Assembly: GCA_030144725.1 (NCBI GenBank)
Contig: JASKMD010000017.1
Coordinates: forward strand, 10,864,036 to 10,928,035
Length of the DNA: 64,000 bases
Source: Haematococcus lacustris
Taxonomy: Eukaryota > Chlorophyta > Chlorophyceae > Chlamydomonadales > Haematococcaceae
Direction: 5' to 3'
Both the position numbers and the translations under genes were made by a program. Below, piece after piece: positions 33,501 to 44,300 of the stretch. Positions within the stretch are counted from its first letter, which is position 1. Every line of letters starts with the position of its first letter. Below the pieces are notes generated by a model. The model worked only from the letters and a program-made list of their open reading frames with translations, was not told the origin of the DNA and made no database searches.

Positions 33501-36231
33501 GGGTGAGGGGCGGGGGCAGGGCCAGAGCTGTGCCAAACTCTCCTGCAAACAGCAATCACAGCACCCCCTCCCCCACCACCTTACCCTCCCTTGCTCTTTC
33601 CCCCTCCACTACCCCTCCCCATCTCATCTATACCCCTTCCCCTCGTCCACATCTCAGCCCAGCCCAGCCCAGCCTGCCTGCCTCCCTGAAGCCGCTGCCC
33701 TGCCCCTCCCGCCTGGCTCCCCGCAGGACTCCCCCTTGTGTGAGGTGTTGGGCAGCAGGCAGCGGGCCTGGCTGCAGGCTGTGCTGGGCCCCGGCCCCGG
33801 CCCCCCCCCCTGCACTGCGCCTGGTTGCGTCTGGCTCAGTGCTGCTGGGCAGTCTGGGCTATGAGAGTCCTGGGGCGTTGCCTGATGACCGCATCCAATG
33901 CTCAGGGGACGACTGGGTCTGCTACCAACCGGCTCAGGTGCAGCACAGCAGCCAGCAGGGGAGAGCAATCTGGCACACCCAACCAACAGTTGGCACAGGC
34001 ATGTGACCCTGATACAAATAAAGTACTGCATGGACACCGGCCCAACAGGACGACTACACAACATAGAACAGCTATGACTGTGCAGCGAGCTAACTTGTTG
34101 CGGGGCGGGGCGGGTCGGGTCGGGTCGGGTCGGGTCGGGTCGGGTCGGGTCGGGTCGGGTCGGGTCGGGTCGGGTCGGGTCGGGTCGGGTCGGGTCGGGT
34201 CGGGTCGGGTCGGGTCGGGGTCGGGTCGGGTCGGGTCGGGTCGGGTCGGGTCGGGTCGGGTCGGGTCGGGTCGGGTCGGGTCGGGTCGGGTCGGGTCGGG
34301 TCGGGTCGGGTCGGGTCGGGTCGGGTCGGGTCGGGTCGGGTCGGGTCGGGTCGGGTCGGGTCGGGTCGGGTCGGGTCGGGTCGGGTCGGGTCGGGTCGGG
34401 TCGGGTCGGGTCGGGTCGGGTCGGGTCGGGTCGGGTCGGGTCGGGTCGGGTCGGGTCGGGTCGGGTCGGGTCGGGTCGGGTCGGGTCGGGTCGGGTCGGG
34501 TCGGGTCGGGTCGGGTCGGGTCGGGTCGGGTCGGGTCGGGTCGGGTCGGGTCGGGTCGGGTCGGGTCGGGTCGGGTCGGGCCGGGCCGGGCCGGGCCGGG
34601 CCGGGCCGGGCCAGGCCAGGGTTGTCATCTCAGAGCCGTCCCATGCTGTACGATTCAGTTCAACTCAGCTCAACCTGCACCTTATAGCATAGGTAGGGTG
34701 TGGGCTGCTCCTAACTGCGCCTGACTGCTCCTGGCTGGTGGTGTGTCCAGACTCACTTCCTGCACACTCTGGCCAATGCCAGCGGCCCCGGCTGCGTGGT
34801 GGTGCTGACGGGGGACTACCACTACGGGGATATCAAGGTGGCGCAGGTGAGGGGGGCAGGGGGAGGGGGAGGGGGAGGGGAGGAGGGGGGCAGGGGAAGA
34901 GGGAGGTGAGAGGGGGAGGAGGGGGGGGCCCAGGGAAGAAGAAGGGAAGGGAGCGAGGGGAGGGAAGGGAGGGTGCAGTAAAAGGAGGGGGGAACTGGAT
35001 GCAGGGAAGGTTGACCAGAGGTCTGTGACACGCAGTTAGTGCGTGCGCTGCTACATCAGCCTGACCCGCTGCCATGTCATACTATGACTGTCTCCCCCAA
35101 CCCCCTCTACACCCTCCCATCCACCCCCTGCCCACCACACCCCCGACCTCACCTCACCCTGCCCTCATTACCTGCCCTCTGCTCCCTGCCCCTGCACCCT
35201 CCCCCCCCCTGCCCCTGCCGCTGCAGCCTTGCCCCTATCGCCCCGCACCCGCACCCAGCTCCAGCCCCGCCTGCTGCCGCCGCTGCCCTGCCCTGCCCTG
35301 CCCTGCCCTGCCCTGCAGCCCGGAGGAGGCTGGCCGTACGCCGCAGCGCTGTCCACTGCTCGCCTGCAGCGCCCCGTGTACCAGGTGATGAGCAGCGGCC
35401 TCACCGCCAGCACTGCCTCAGGGTGAGGGGCTGAGGGGCTGAGGGGCTGAGGGGCTGAGGGGCTGAGGGGCTGAGGGGCTGAGGGGCTGAGGGGCTGAGG
35501 GGCTGAGGGCTGAGGGAGGTAGACGGCCTGGCTGTGAGGCTCGGCGCTAGCTGGACAAAGCCAGTGAAGTGCCACAGTGCCGCAGACTGGAGAGGTTGCA
35601 GTCAGCAGTGCTAGACACGGCGAGCTCAGCCCCTGACGGCCTGGCTGACCCCCTGGGGGGATCCCACCTTGCTCCTGCAGGGGGCAGACAGGCCACAGCC
35701 TGCATGGCGGGGGGACCTGGGCACCTAGCACACCTTGCTGCAACAGGGGCAGACAGCCTGCATGGCGGGGGGCGGAGCTAGAGGGCGGGGGCAGGGGCAG
35801 GGTGGGGGAAGAGGCCAGGGGTGGGGGGTGGGTGTGGCAGGGCAGGGTCACGGGGGGGTGGGAAAGCAGCAGTGAGGGCGGGGCAATGCATGAGCGTGAC
35901 ACGCAGCGGGGGGACCGGCCTGGCGCTGCTTGGGTATTGCTGGGTATGGTTGGGTGTAAGGGGAGGGGGAGGCACCCTGGGGGGCAGGGGCAGGGGCAGG
36001 GGTCGGGGCTGGTGGGGGGGCCGAGGTGTGTGGGGGGTTGCGTGCAGGGGGGCACAGGCGTGTGAGGGCAGCTACCACGAGGACCTGGTGGCCCTGCGCC
36101 CACCTCTGCCGTCTAGCCCAGGAGCGGGGAGCAGCAGCGGGGGAGGTGGTGACGGGCGATGCGCATACGCACCCCAACCCAACTTTGGCCTGGTGGAGGT
36201 GGATTGGGAGGCCCGGGTGGTGCGCCTGCAG
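26480..36231 (+). CDS. PhoD-like metallophosphatase, membrane-anchored, satellite-filled introns
   Basis: Resolved exons: 26480-26782, 26917-26985, 27456-27554, 29657-29786, 30170-30300, 30671-30801, 31513-31594, about 33078-33360, 33727-33937, 34751-34846, 35319-35422, 36072-36231. Phases agree, but 31595-33077 is unresolved and the 3' end may lie beyond the N gap. After a membrane anchor (WAFTALHWLLIVASLIFSIV) come PhoD metal-site motifs: RIAFGSCSSYD, WIWLGDMAYMD, PVLGTYDDHDYGYNN, VVLTDGRYHRDP, VVVLTGDYHYGD, VYQVMSSGLTAS and PNFGLVEVDWE. The family hydrolyses phosphodiesters or monoesters with a Ca/Fe centre. LGSRQRAWLQAVL and LRLVASGSVLLGSLGYE are in different frames across a C10 run (33801-33810), so this copy carries a one-base shift or an assembly error. 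The exon ending at 31594 seems to use a GC donor. Confidence 0.78.
27536..27678. repeat. 19-bp minisatellite duplicating a splice donor
   Basis: Seven copies of GTGTGACCTGGCCCATCAG-type units. The first CATCAG/GTGTGA junction is the proposed donor of PhoD exon 3 (exon ends 27554), so each further unit repeats a potential donor. Confidence 0.85.
28335..29521. repeat. (CACCC)n pentanucleotide array, 1.19 kb
   Basis: About 237 uninterrupted units with no visible variant, inside PhoD intron 3 (27555-29656). Open frames across it on both strands are artefacts of the five-base period. Confidence 0.98.
30350..30404 (+). other. tRNA-like A/B-box pair, possible SINE
   Basis: TGGGTCAAGTGG (30350-30361) fits an RNA polymerase III A box with one mismatch, and GGATCGACTCC (30394-30404) resembles a B box. 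Their spacing of 44 bases equals that of a tRNA. The stems do not form a proper cloverleaf, so this is at most a tRNA-derived fragment. It lies in a PhoD intron. Confidence 0.3.
31108..31493. repeat. 20-bp CT-rich minisatellite in an intron
   Basis: About 19 copies of CCTGCCCGCCCCACCCCTGC, with a CCTGCC/CCTGAC variant. It occupies the 3' end of PhoD intron 30802-31512, ending 19 bases before the acceptor. Confidence 0.95.
32365..32959. repeat. (CCCCTG)n hexanucleotide array
   Basis: About 99 units. One base is missing near 32694, shifting the period once. It lies in the unresolved middle of the PhoD-like gene, probably an intron. Confidence 0.97.
34101..34616. repeat. (GGGTC)n pentanucleotide array with GGGCC edge
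   Basis: About 94 GGGTC units (34111-34580, one extra G near 34218), then about six GGGCC units, then two CCAGG units. It lies in PhoD intron 33938-34750. The sense strand is the G-rich one and could form G-quadruplexes. Confidence 0.97.
35424..35512. repeat. 8-bp (GGGGCTGA)n array starting at a splice donor
   Basis: About 11 units begin immediately at the donor GTGAGG of PhoD exon 35319-35422. Confidence 0.9.
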
Positions 36232-36291
36232 GTCAGGCCCCTCTCCCCCTCACCTCCTCCCCTCCCTTTCCCCCTTTCCCCCCCCTTTCCC

Positions 36292-36791
36292 NNNNNNNNN
36301 NNNNNNNNNNNNNNNNNNNNNNNNNNNNNNNNNNNNNNNNNNNNNNNNNNNNNNNNNNNNNNNNNNNNNNNNNNNNNNNNNNNNNNNNNNNNNNNNNNNN
36401 NNNNNNNNNNNNNNNNNNNNNNNNNNNNNNNNNNNNNNNNNNNNNNNNNNNNNNNNNNNNNNNNNNNNNNNNNNNNNNNNNNNNNNNNNNNNNNNNNNNN
36501 NNNNNNNNNNNNNNNNNNNNNNNNNNNNNNNNNNNNNNNNNNNNNNNNNNNNNNNNNNNNNNNNNNNNNNNNNNNNNNNNNNNNNNNNNNNNNNNNNNNN
36601 NNNNNNNNNNNNNNNNNNNNNNNNNNNNNNNNNNNNNNNNNNNNNNNNNNNNNNNNNNNNNNNNNNNNNNNNNNNNNNNNNNNNNNNNNNNNNNNNNNNN
36701 NNNNNNNNNNNNNNNNNNNNNNNNNNNNNNNNNNNNNNNNNNNNNNNNNNNNNNNNNNNNNNNNNNNNNNNNNNNNNNNNNNNNNNNNNNN
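36292..36791. other. Assembly gap (500 N)
   Basis: A run of exactly 500 N, after a CT-rich stretch in the last visible PhoD intron. The round length suggests a gap of unknown size. Confidence 0.99.
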
Positions 36792-37129
36792 CCTCCTCCA
36801 CTGTGTTTACCACTGGTCACCCCCGCCATTGGCTGCCCCCCCATGGCTCAAGAGATAACTTTCTAACTCATTCCTGCACGCTGCAGCTCGTTTCTTGTCA
36901 TCAGGACAAAATCTTGGGAAGGCGAACATCTGTGGCGGGCAGTATGGGCGCCTGCGGCCAACTACTCAAATAGGTACTCAAATAGGTAATCTACTAAGTA
37001 CAACCAGCAGCAGGTGACCTGCCCCTGCTCACCCATATCTGGTGCCCTGCGCCATCCCCTCCTCTTGGCCTGTAGGGTGACCTGATGCTCAGCCCCCTCG
37101 TCCCACATTGGGGCCTCCATTTGAGTCGG
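36792..37129. other. No gene seen after the gap
   Basis: No PhoD motif or other family is visible. The PhoD 3' end may lie in the gap or here. Confidence 0.4.
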
Positions 37130-38350
37130 ACCACTAGGGACCACTAGGGATGAAGAGCGGGACAACTGAAATGGTGCTGTGTGGAGTATACCCAATGCAC
37201 ATGGACATGGTGCATGAGTGCCTACCACCGCACTATTGCCTGACCCTTGAAGGCTGTAGTCTCGAGTTGGCATGACAAACATGCGCTAATGATATCTGAT
37301 GGCAGCTCGAAGGGGGGAGCATACATTACTGTGCCTCAACAGGCTGCTGCTGGGCCTTGGGTGGGCGGTCTCGCACCCGCTTGTAGCCCAGGCCTGGGTA
37401 ATCTTACCCTTGGCTGGCAGAGCTGCCTGCTCCGGCCAGTAGCACTGCTCCAGTGGGCGCCACCTGGTCTCCCCAATGTGCTGCATGTCCCTGTCCAGCC
37501 ACCTGCCAGGCTATGGTGCTGGTTTGGCTTCAGCAGACTTACCCTTGGCTTTGCCTTTGCCCTTGGTGGGCTGGGTGGGCTCAGCTGCCTGCTCAGCCTT
37601 GGTGCGCTTGTTGCGCTTGGCTGGCGTGGGAGTGCTGGGCCCTGGCTCTGAGGCAGCTGGCTGTGTGGCTGCCTGGCTGCTACCGGGGGGCCTGTGGCAG
37701 GGTGCATGGTGGGACTACCGGGCACCTCATCAGGCCCCGCACTGGCTGGTCACGCTGCTGGCTCAAGGCTGGGCGCACTAGGCGGTGTTCCACCTGCCCT
37801 GCTGGTGGCTTCCACCCTGCAGGCCTGGTGGGCTGCTCATGGTCCAGCTCCTCCTGCTGCCCATTCACTGCTGAGCTGACCCGGCTGGTGCAGTGTTCAT
37901 CCACAAGCACCACCCTGCCCCGCCTCTGACCTGTGCCCCTGGGCCTGCACACCACCTTGCAGCAGGCTTGCAGCACCGCATCAGCACCCCAGCCTCCCCG
38001 AGAGCCAATGCCGGCAGTGCCAAGGAAGACCACCAGCTGCTTGGCATGCCCATGGCGCTCCATGGACACCTCAGCCACCTCCTCCTCCAACTGCAGCCAT
38101 GCACACGAGGCACACACGGTGGCTGACATGGTGGCACCGGGTTAGGCATGACACAGTCAACCACTCTTTCAATTCATGCCCAACCCACAACCTCTCAGTG
38201 CCTTACACTCCAACCTACCCACCCACCCTCACCTGCTTGAAGAACTGCTCCAGCGCCCGGTCCTGGCCTCCGTACAGCCCCAACCGCTGCCGTGCCCACT
38301 TGGGGTCCAGGTACACCTCCCACACCGCAACCCAGGTGGCCAGGGTGACG
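37130..38350 (-). pseudogene. TnpB/Fanzor-like remnant, copy H (longest)
   Basis: From 5' to 3' on the minus strand: IPVTLATWVAVWEVYLDPKW and LYGGQDRALEQFFKQ, a GTGAGG donor-like site near 38233, then from about 38105 EEEVAEVSMERHGHAKQLVV, GTAGIGSRGGWGADAVLQAC, VVLVDEHCTSRVSSAVNG (RuvC-II Glu region) and RGLMRCPVV, then a stop. The Pro/Lys linker continues in another frame. RuvC-III reads WLDRDMQHIGE: compared with copy F, 18 bases encoding CSAALN are missing. After PAKGK the frame shifts again. The 3' tail (37323-37130) has a decayed hairpin. First-pair zinc-finger cysteines seem replaced (SRVSSAVN). At least two frameshifts and the motif deletion make it inactive. Confidence 0.75.
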
Positions 38351-41300
38351 GGGATGTGCTTCAGGCTGCCTTGGTCTCCTTGATTAGACCCAGCTGCTTG
38401 CACACTCCATGCAGCACCCTACTGTCCAGCTTGATGAAGTGCAGCCCTACCCTGGCCATGGCTTTGGCTGCCCGGGCGTGAATGGGGTGGGGGGCTGCTG
38501 CCGCTGCTCCAGGCACCGGCACACATGCACCGCATGGCACATGCGGCAGGGCAGGGGCAGTGTGTCCTGCAAGGAACCTTGCTTCTTCATGCCCAGCAGG
38601 CGGCGGTGCTTGGCAGCCACCTCCTTCAAGTCGTTCACGTGGTCCTTGCCCAGGTTGGCGGCCTGCAGTTCCGAGCTCTTGGCATTGATGCCATACCCAC
38701 ATGCCATCCTAATGAACAGCTGAACCTCCACCCCGCTCCATCCTAGCCGGGCCCTGGCTGCCTCGGCATACAGCTTGACAAAATGCTCTGCAAGTGAATG
38801 CAGGTCAGGTCAGGTCAGGTCAGGTCAGGTCAGGTCAGGTCAGGTCAGGTCAGGTCAGGTCAGGTCAGGTCAGGTCAGGTCAGGTCAGGCCAGGCCAGGC
38901 CAGGCCAGGCCAGGCCAGGCCAGGCCAGGCCAGGCCAGGTCAGGCCAGGCCAGGTCAGGTCAGGTCAGGTCAGGCCAGGCCAGGCCAGGCCAGGCCAGGT
39001 CAGGTCAGGTCAGGTCAGGTCAGGTCAGGTCAGGTCAGGCCAGGCCAGGCCAGGCCAGGTCAGGTCAGGTCAGGCCAGGCCAGGCCAGGCCAGGCCAGGT
39101 CAGGTCAGGTCAGGTCAGGTCAGGTCAGGTCAGGTCAGGTCAGGTCAGGTCAGGTCAGGTCAGGTCAGGTCAGGTCAGGTCAGGTCAGGTCAGGTCAGGT
39201 CAGGCCAGGCCAGGCCAGGCCAGGCCAGGCCAGGCCAGGCCAGGCCAGGCCAGGCCAGGCCAGGCCAGGCCAGGTCAGGTCAGGTCAGGTCAGGTCAGGT
39301 CAGGTCAGGTCAGGTCAGGTCAGGTCAGGTCAGGTCAGGTCAGGTCAGGTCAGGTCAGGTCAGGTCAGGTCAGGTCAGGTCAGGTCAGGTCAGGTCAGGT
39401 CAGGTCAGGTCAGGTCAGGTCAGGTCAGGTCAGGTCAGGTCAGGTCAGGTCAGGTCAGGTCAGGTCAGGTCAGGTCAGGTCAGGTCAGGTCAGGTCAGGT
39501 CAGGTCAGGTCAGGTCAGGTCAGGTCAGGTCAGGTCAGGTCAGGTCAGGTCAGGTCAGGTCAGGTCAGGTCAGGTCAGGTCAGGTCAGGTCAGGTCAGGT
39601 CAGGTCAGGTCAGGTCAGGTCAGGTCAGGTCAGGTCAGGTCAGGTCAGGTCAGGTCAGGTCAGGTCAGGTCAGGTCAGGTCAGGTCAGGTCAGGTCAGGT
39701 CAGGTCAGGTCAGGTCAGGTCAGGTCAGGTCAGGTCAGGTCAGGTCAGGTCAGGTCAGGTCAGGTCAGGTCAGGTCAGGTCAGGTCAGGTCAGGTCAGGT
39801 CAGGTCAGGTCAGGTCAGGTCAGGTCAGGTCAGGTCAGGTCAGGTCAGGTCAGGTCAGGTCAGGTCAGGTCAGGTCAGGTCAGGTCAGGTCAGGTCAGGT
39901 CAGGTCAGGTCAGGTCAGGTCAGGTCAGGTCAGGTCAGGTCAGGTCAGGTCAGGTCAGGTCAGGTCAGGTCAGGTCAGGTCAGGTCAGGTCAGGTCAGGT
40001 CAGGTCAGGTCAGGTCAGGTCAGGTCAGGTCAGGTCAGGTCAGGTCAGGTCAGGTCAGGTCAGGTCAGGTCAGGTCAGGTCAGGTCAGGTCAGGTCAGGC
40101 CAGGCCAGGCCAGGCCAGGCCAGGCCAGGCCAGGTCAGGTCAGGTCAGGTCAGGTCAGGTCAGGTCAGGTCAGGTCAGGTCAGGTCAGGTCAGGTCAGGT
40201 CAGGTCAGGTCAGGTCAGGTCAGGTCAGGTCAGGTCAGGTCAGGTCAGGTCAGGTCAGGTCAGGTCAGGTCAGGTCAGGTCAGGTCAGGCCAGGCCAGGC
40301 CAGGCCAGGCCAGGCCAGGTCAGGTCAGGCCAGGCCAGGCCAGGCCAGGCCAGGCCAGGCCAGGCCAGGCCAGGCCAGGCCAGGCCAGGCCAGGCCAGGC
40401 CAGGCAGGTCAGGTCAGGTCAGGTCAGGTCAGGTCAGGTCAGGTCAGGTCAGGTCAGGTCAGGTCAGGTCAGGTCAGGTCAGGTCAGGTCAGGTCAGGTC
40501 AGGTCAGGTCAGGTCAGGTCAGGTCAGGTCAGGTCAGGTCAGGTCAGGTCAGGTCAGGTCAGGTCAGGTCAGGTCAGGTCAGGTCAGGTCAGGTCAGGTC
40601 AGGTCAGGTCAGGTCAGGTCAGGTCAGGTCAGGTCAGGTCAGGTCAGGTCAGGTCAGGTCAGGTCAGGTCAGGTCAGGTCAGGTCAGGTCAGGTCAGGTC
40701 AGGTCAGGTCAGGTCAGGTCAGGTCAGGTCAGGTCAGGTCAGGTCAGGTCAGGTCAGGTCAGGTCAGGTCAGGTCAGGTCAGGCCAGGCCAGGCCAGGCC
40801 AGGCCAGGCCAGGCCAGGCCAGGCCAGGCCAGGCCAGGCCAGGCCAGGCCAGGCCAGGCCAGGCCAGGCCAGGCCAGGCCAGGCCAGGCCAGGCCAGGCC
40901 AGGCCAGGCCAGGCCAGGCCAGGCCAGGCCAGGCCAGGTCAGGTCAGGTCAGGTCAGGTCAGGTCAGGTCAGGTCAGGTCAGGTCAGGCCAGGCCAGGCC
41001 AGGTCAGGTCAGGTCAGGTCAGGTCAGGTCAGGTCAGGTCAGGTCAGGTCAGGCCAGGCCAGGCCAGGCCAGGCCAGGCCAGGCCAGGCCAGGCCAGGCC
41101 AGGCCAGGCCAGGCCAGGCCAGGCCAGGTCAGGTCAGGTCAGGCCAGGCCAGGCCAGGCCAGGCCAGGCCAGGCCAGGCCAGGCCAGGCCAGGCCAGGCC
41201 AGGCCAGGCCAGGCCAGGCCAGGCCAGGCCAGGCCAGGCCAGGCCAGGCCAGGCCAGGCCAGGCCAGGCCAGGCCAGGCCAGGCCAGGCCAGGCCAGGCC

Positions 41301-44300
41301 AGGCCAGGCCAGGCCAGGCCAGGCCAGGCCAGGCCAGGCCAGGCCAGGCCAGGCCAGGTCAGGTCAGGTCAGGTCAGGCCAGGCCAGGCCAGGCCAGGTC
41401 AGGTCAGGTCAGGTCAGGTCAGGTCAGGTCAGGTCAGGTCAGGTCAGGTCAGGTCAGGTCAGGTCAGGTCAGGTCAGGTCAGGCCAGGCCAGGCCAGGCC
41501 AGGCCAGGCCAGGCCAGGCCAGGCCAGGCCAGGCCAGGCCAGGCCAGGCCAGGCCAGGCCAGGCCAGGCCAGGCCAGGTCAGGTCAGGTCAGGTCAGGTC
41601 AGGTCAGGTCAGGTCAGGTCAGGTCAGGTCAGGTCAGGTCAGGTCAGGTCAGGTCAGGTCAGGTCAGGTCAGGTCAGGTCAGGTCAGGTCAGGTCAGGCC
41701 AGGCCAGGCCAGGCCAGGCCAGGTCAGGTCAGGTCAGGTCAGGTCAGGTCAGGTCAGGTCAGGTCAGGTCAGGTCAGGTCAGGTCAGGTCAGGTCAGGTC
41801 AGGTCAGGTCAGGTCAGGTCAGGTCAGGTCAGGTCAGGTCAGGTCAGGTCAGGTCAGGTCAGGTCAGGTCAGGTCAGGTCAGGTCAGGTCAGGTCAGGTC
41901 AGGTCAGGTCAGGTCAGGTCAGGTCAGGTCAGGTCCAGGCCAGGCCAGGCCAGGCCAGGCCAGGCCAGGCCAGGCCAGGCCAGGTCAGGCCAGGCCAGGT
42001 CAGGTCAGGTCAGGTCAGGTCAGGTCAGGTCAGGTCAGGTCAGGTCAGGTCAGGTCAGGTCAGGTCAGGTCAGGTCAGGTCAGGTCAGGTCAGGTCAGGT
42101 CAGGTCAGGTCAGGTCAGGTCAGGTCAGGTCAGGTCAGGTCAGGTCAGGTCAGGTCAGGTCAGGTCAGGTCAGGTCAGGTCAGGTCAGGTCAGGTCAGGT
42201 CAGGTCAGGTCAGGTCAGGTCAGGTCAGGTCAGGTCAGGTCAGGTCAGGTCAGGTCAGGTCAGGTCAGGTCAGGTCAGGTCAGGTCAGGTCAGGTCAGGT
42301 CAGGTCAGGTCAGGTCAGGTCAGGTCAGGTCAGGTCAGGTCAGGTCAGGTCAGGTCAGGTCAGGTCAGGTCAGGTCAGGTCAGGTCAGGTCAGGTCAGGT
42401 CAGGTCAGGTCAGGTCAGGTCAGGTCAGGTCAGGTCAGGTCAGGTCAGGTCAGGTCAGGTCAGGTCAGGTCAGGTCAGGTCAGGTCAGGTCAGGTCAGGT
42501 CAGGTCAGGTCAGGTCAGGTCAGGTCAGGTCAGGTCAGGTCAGGTCAGGTCAGGTCAGGTCAGGTCAGGTCAGGTCAGGTCAGGTCAGGTCAGGTCAGGT
42601 CAGGTCAGGTCAGGTCAGGTCAGGTCAGGTCAGGTCAGGTCAGGTCAGGTCAGGTCAGGTCAGGTCAGGTCAGGTCAGGTCAGGTCAGGTCAGGTCAGGT
42701 CAGGTCAGGTCAGGTCAGGTCAGGTCAGGTCAGGTCAGGTCAGGTCAGGTCAGGTCAGGTCAGGTCAGGTCAGGTCAGGCCAGGCCAGGCCAGGCCAGGC
42801 CAGGCCAGGCCAGGTCAGGTCAGGTCAGGTCAGGTCAGGTCAGGTCAGGTCAGGTCAGGTCAGGTCAGGTCAGGTCAGGTCAGGTCAGGTCAGGTCAGGT
42901 CAGGTCAGGTCAGGTCAGGTCAGGTCAGGTCAGGTCAGGTCAGGTCAGGTCAGGTCAGGTCAGGTCAGGCCAGGCCAGGCCAGGCCAGGCCAGGCCAGGT
43001 CAGGTCAGGCCAGGCCAGGCCAGGCCAGGCCAGGCCAGGCCAGGCCAGGCCAGGCCAGGCCAGGCCAGGCCAGGCCAGGCCAGGCCAGGTCAGGTCAGGT
43101 CAGGTCAGGTCAGGTCAGGTCAGGTCAGGTCAGGTCAGGTCAGGTCAGGTCAGGTCAGGTCAGGTCAGGTCAGGTCAGGTCAGGTCAGGTCAGGTCAGGT
43201 CAGGTCAGGTCAGGTCAGGTCAGGTCAGGTCAGGTCAGGTCAGGTCAGGTCAGGTCAGGTCAGGTCAGGTCAGGTCAGGTCAGGTCAGGTCAGGTCAGGT
43301 CAGGTCAGGTCAGGTCAGGTCAGGTCAGGTCAGGTCAGGTCAGGTCAGGTCAGGTCAGGTCAGGTCAGGTCAGGTCAGGTCAGGTCAGGTCAGGTCAGGT
43401 CAGGTCAGGTCAGGTCAGGTCAGGTCAGGTCAGGTCAGGTCAGGTCAGGTCAGGTCAGGTCAGGCCAGGCCAGGCCAGGCCAGGCCAGGCCAGGCCAGGC
43501 CAGGCCAGGCCAGGCCAGGCCAGGCCAGGCCAGGCCAGGCCAGGCCAGGCCAGGCCAGGCCAGGCCAGGCCAGGCCAGGTCAGGTCAGGTCAGGTCAGGT
43601 CAGGTCAGGTCAGGTCAGGTCAGGTCAGGCCAGGCCAGGCCAGGTCAGGTCAGGTCAGGTCAGGTCAGGTCAGGTCAGGTCAGGTCAGGTCAGGCCAGGC
43701 CAGGCCAGGCCAGGCCAGGCCAGGCCAGGCCAGGCCAGGCCAGGCCAGGCCAGGCCAGGCCAGGCCAGGTCAGGTCAGGTCAGGCCAGGCCAGGCCAGGC
43801 CAGGCCAGGCCAGGCCAGGCCAGGCCAGGCCAGGCCAGGCCAGGCCAGGCCAGGCCAGGCCAGGCCAGGCCAGGCCAGGCCAGGCCAGGCCAGGCCAGGC
43901 CAGGCCAGGCCAGGCCAGGCCAGGCCAGGCCAGGCCAGGCCAGGCCAGGCCAGGCCAGGCCAGGCCAGGCCAGGCCAGGCCAGGCCAGGCCAGGCCAGGC
44001 CAGGTCAGGTCAGGTCAGGTCAGGCCAGGCCAGGCCAGGCCAGGTCAGGTCAGGTCAGGTCAGGTCAGGTCAGGTCAGGTCAGGTCAGGTCAGGTCAGGT
44101 CAGGTCAGGTCAGGTCAGGTCAGGTCAGGCCAGGCCAGGCCAGGCCAGGCCAGGCCAGGCCAGGCCAGGCCAGGCCAGGCCAGGCCAGGCCAGGCCAGGC
44201 CAGGCCAGGCCAGGCCAGGCCAGGTCAGGTCAGGTCAGGTCAGGTCAGGTCAGGTCAGGTCAGGTCAGGTCAGGTCAGGTCAGGTCAGGTCAGGTCAGGT

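Noticed and set aside
33654..34724. Arg-Pro-Asp-Pro-Thr and Gly-Arg-Val-Gly-Ser repeat frames
   Set aside because: Artefacts of the GGGTC array.
36159..36866. Frames running through the N block
   Set aside because: The sequence is unknown there; a frame cannot be called.
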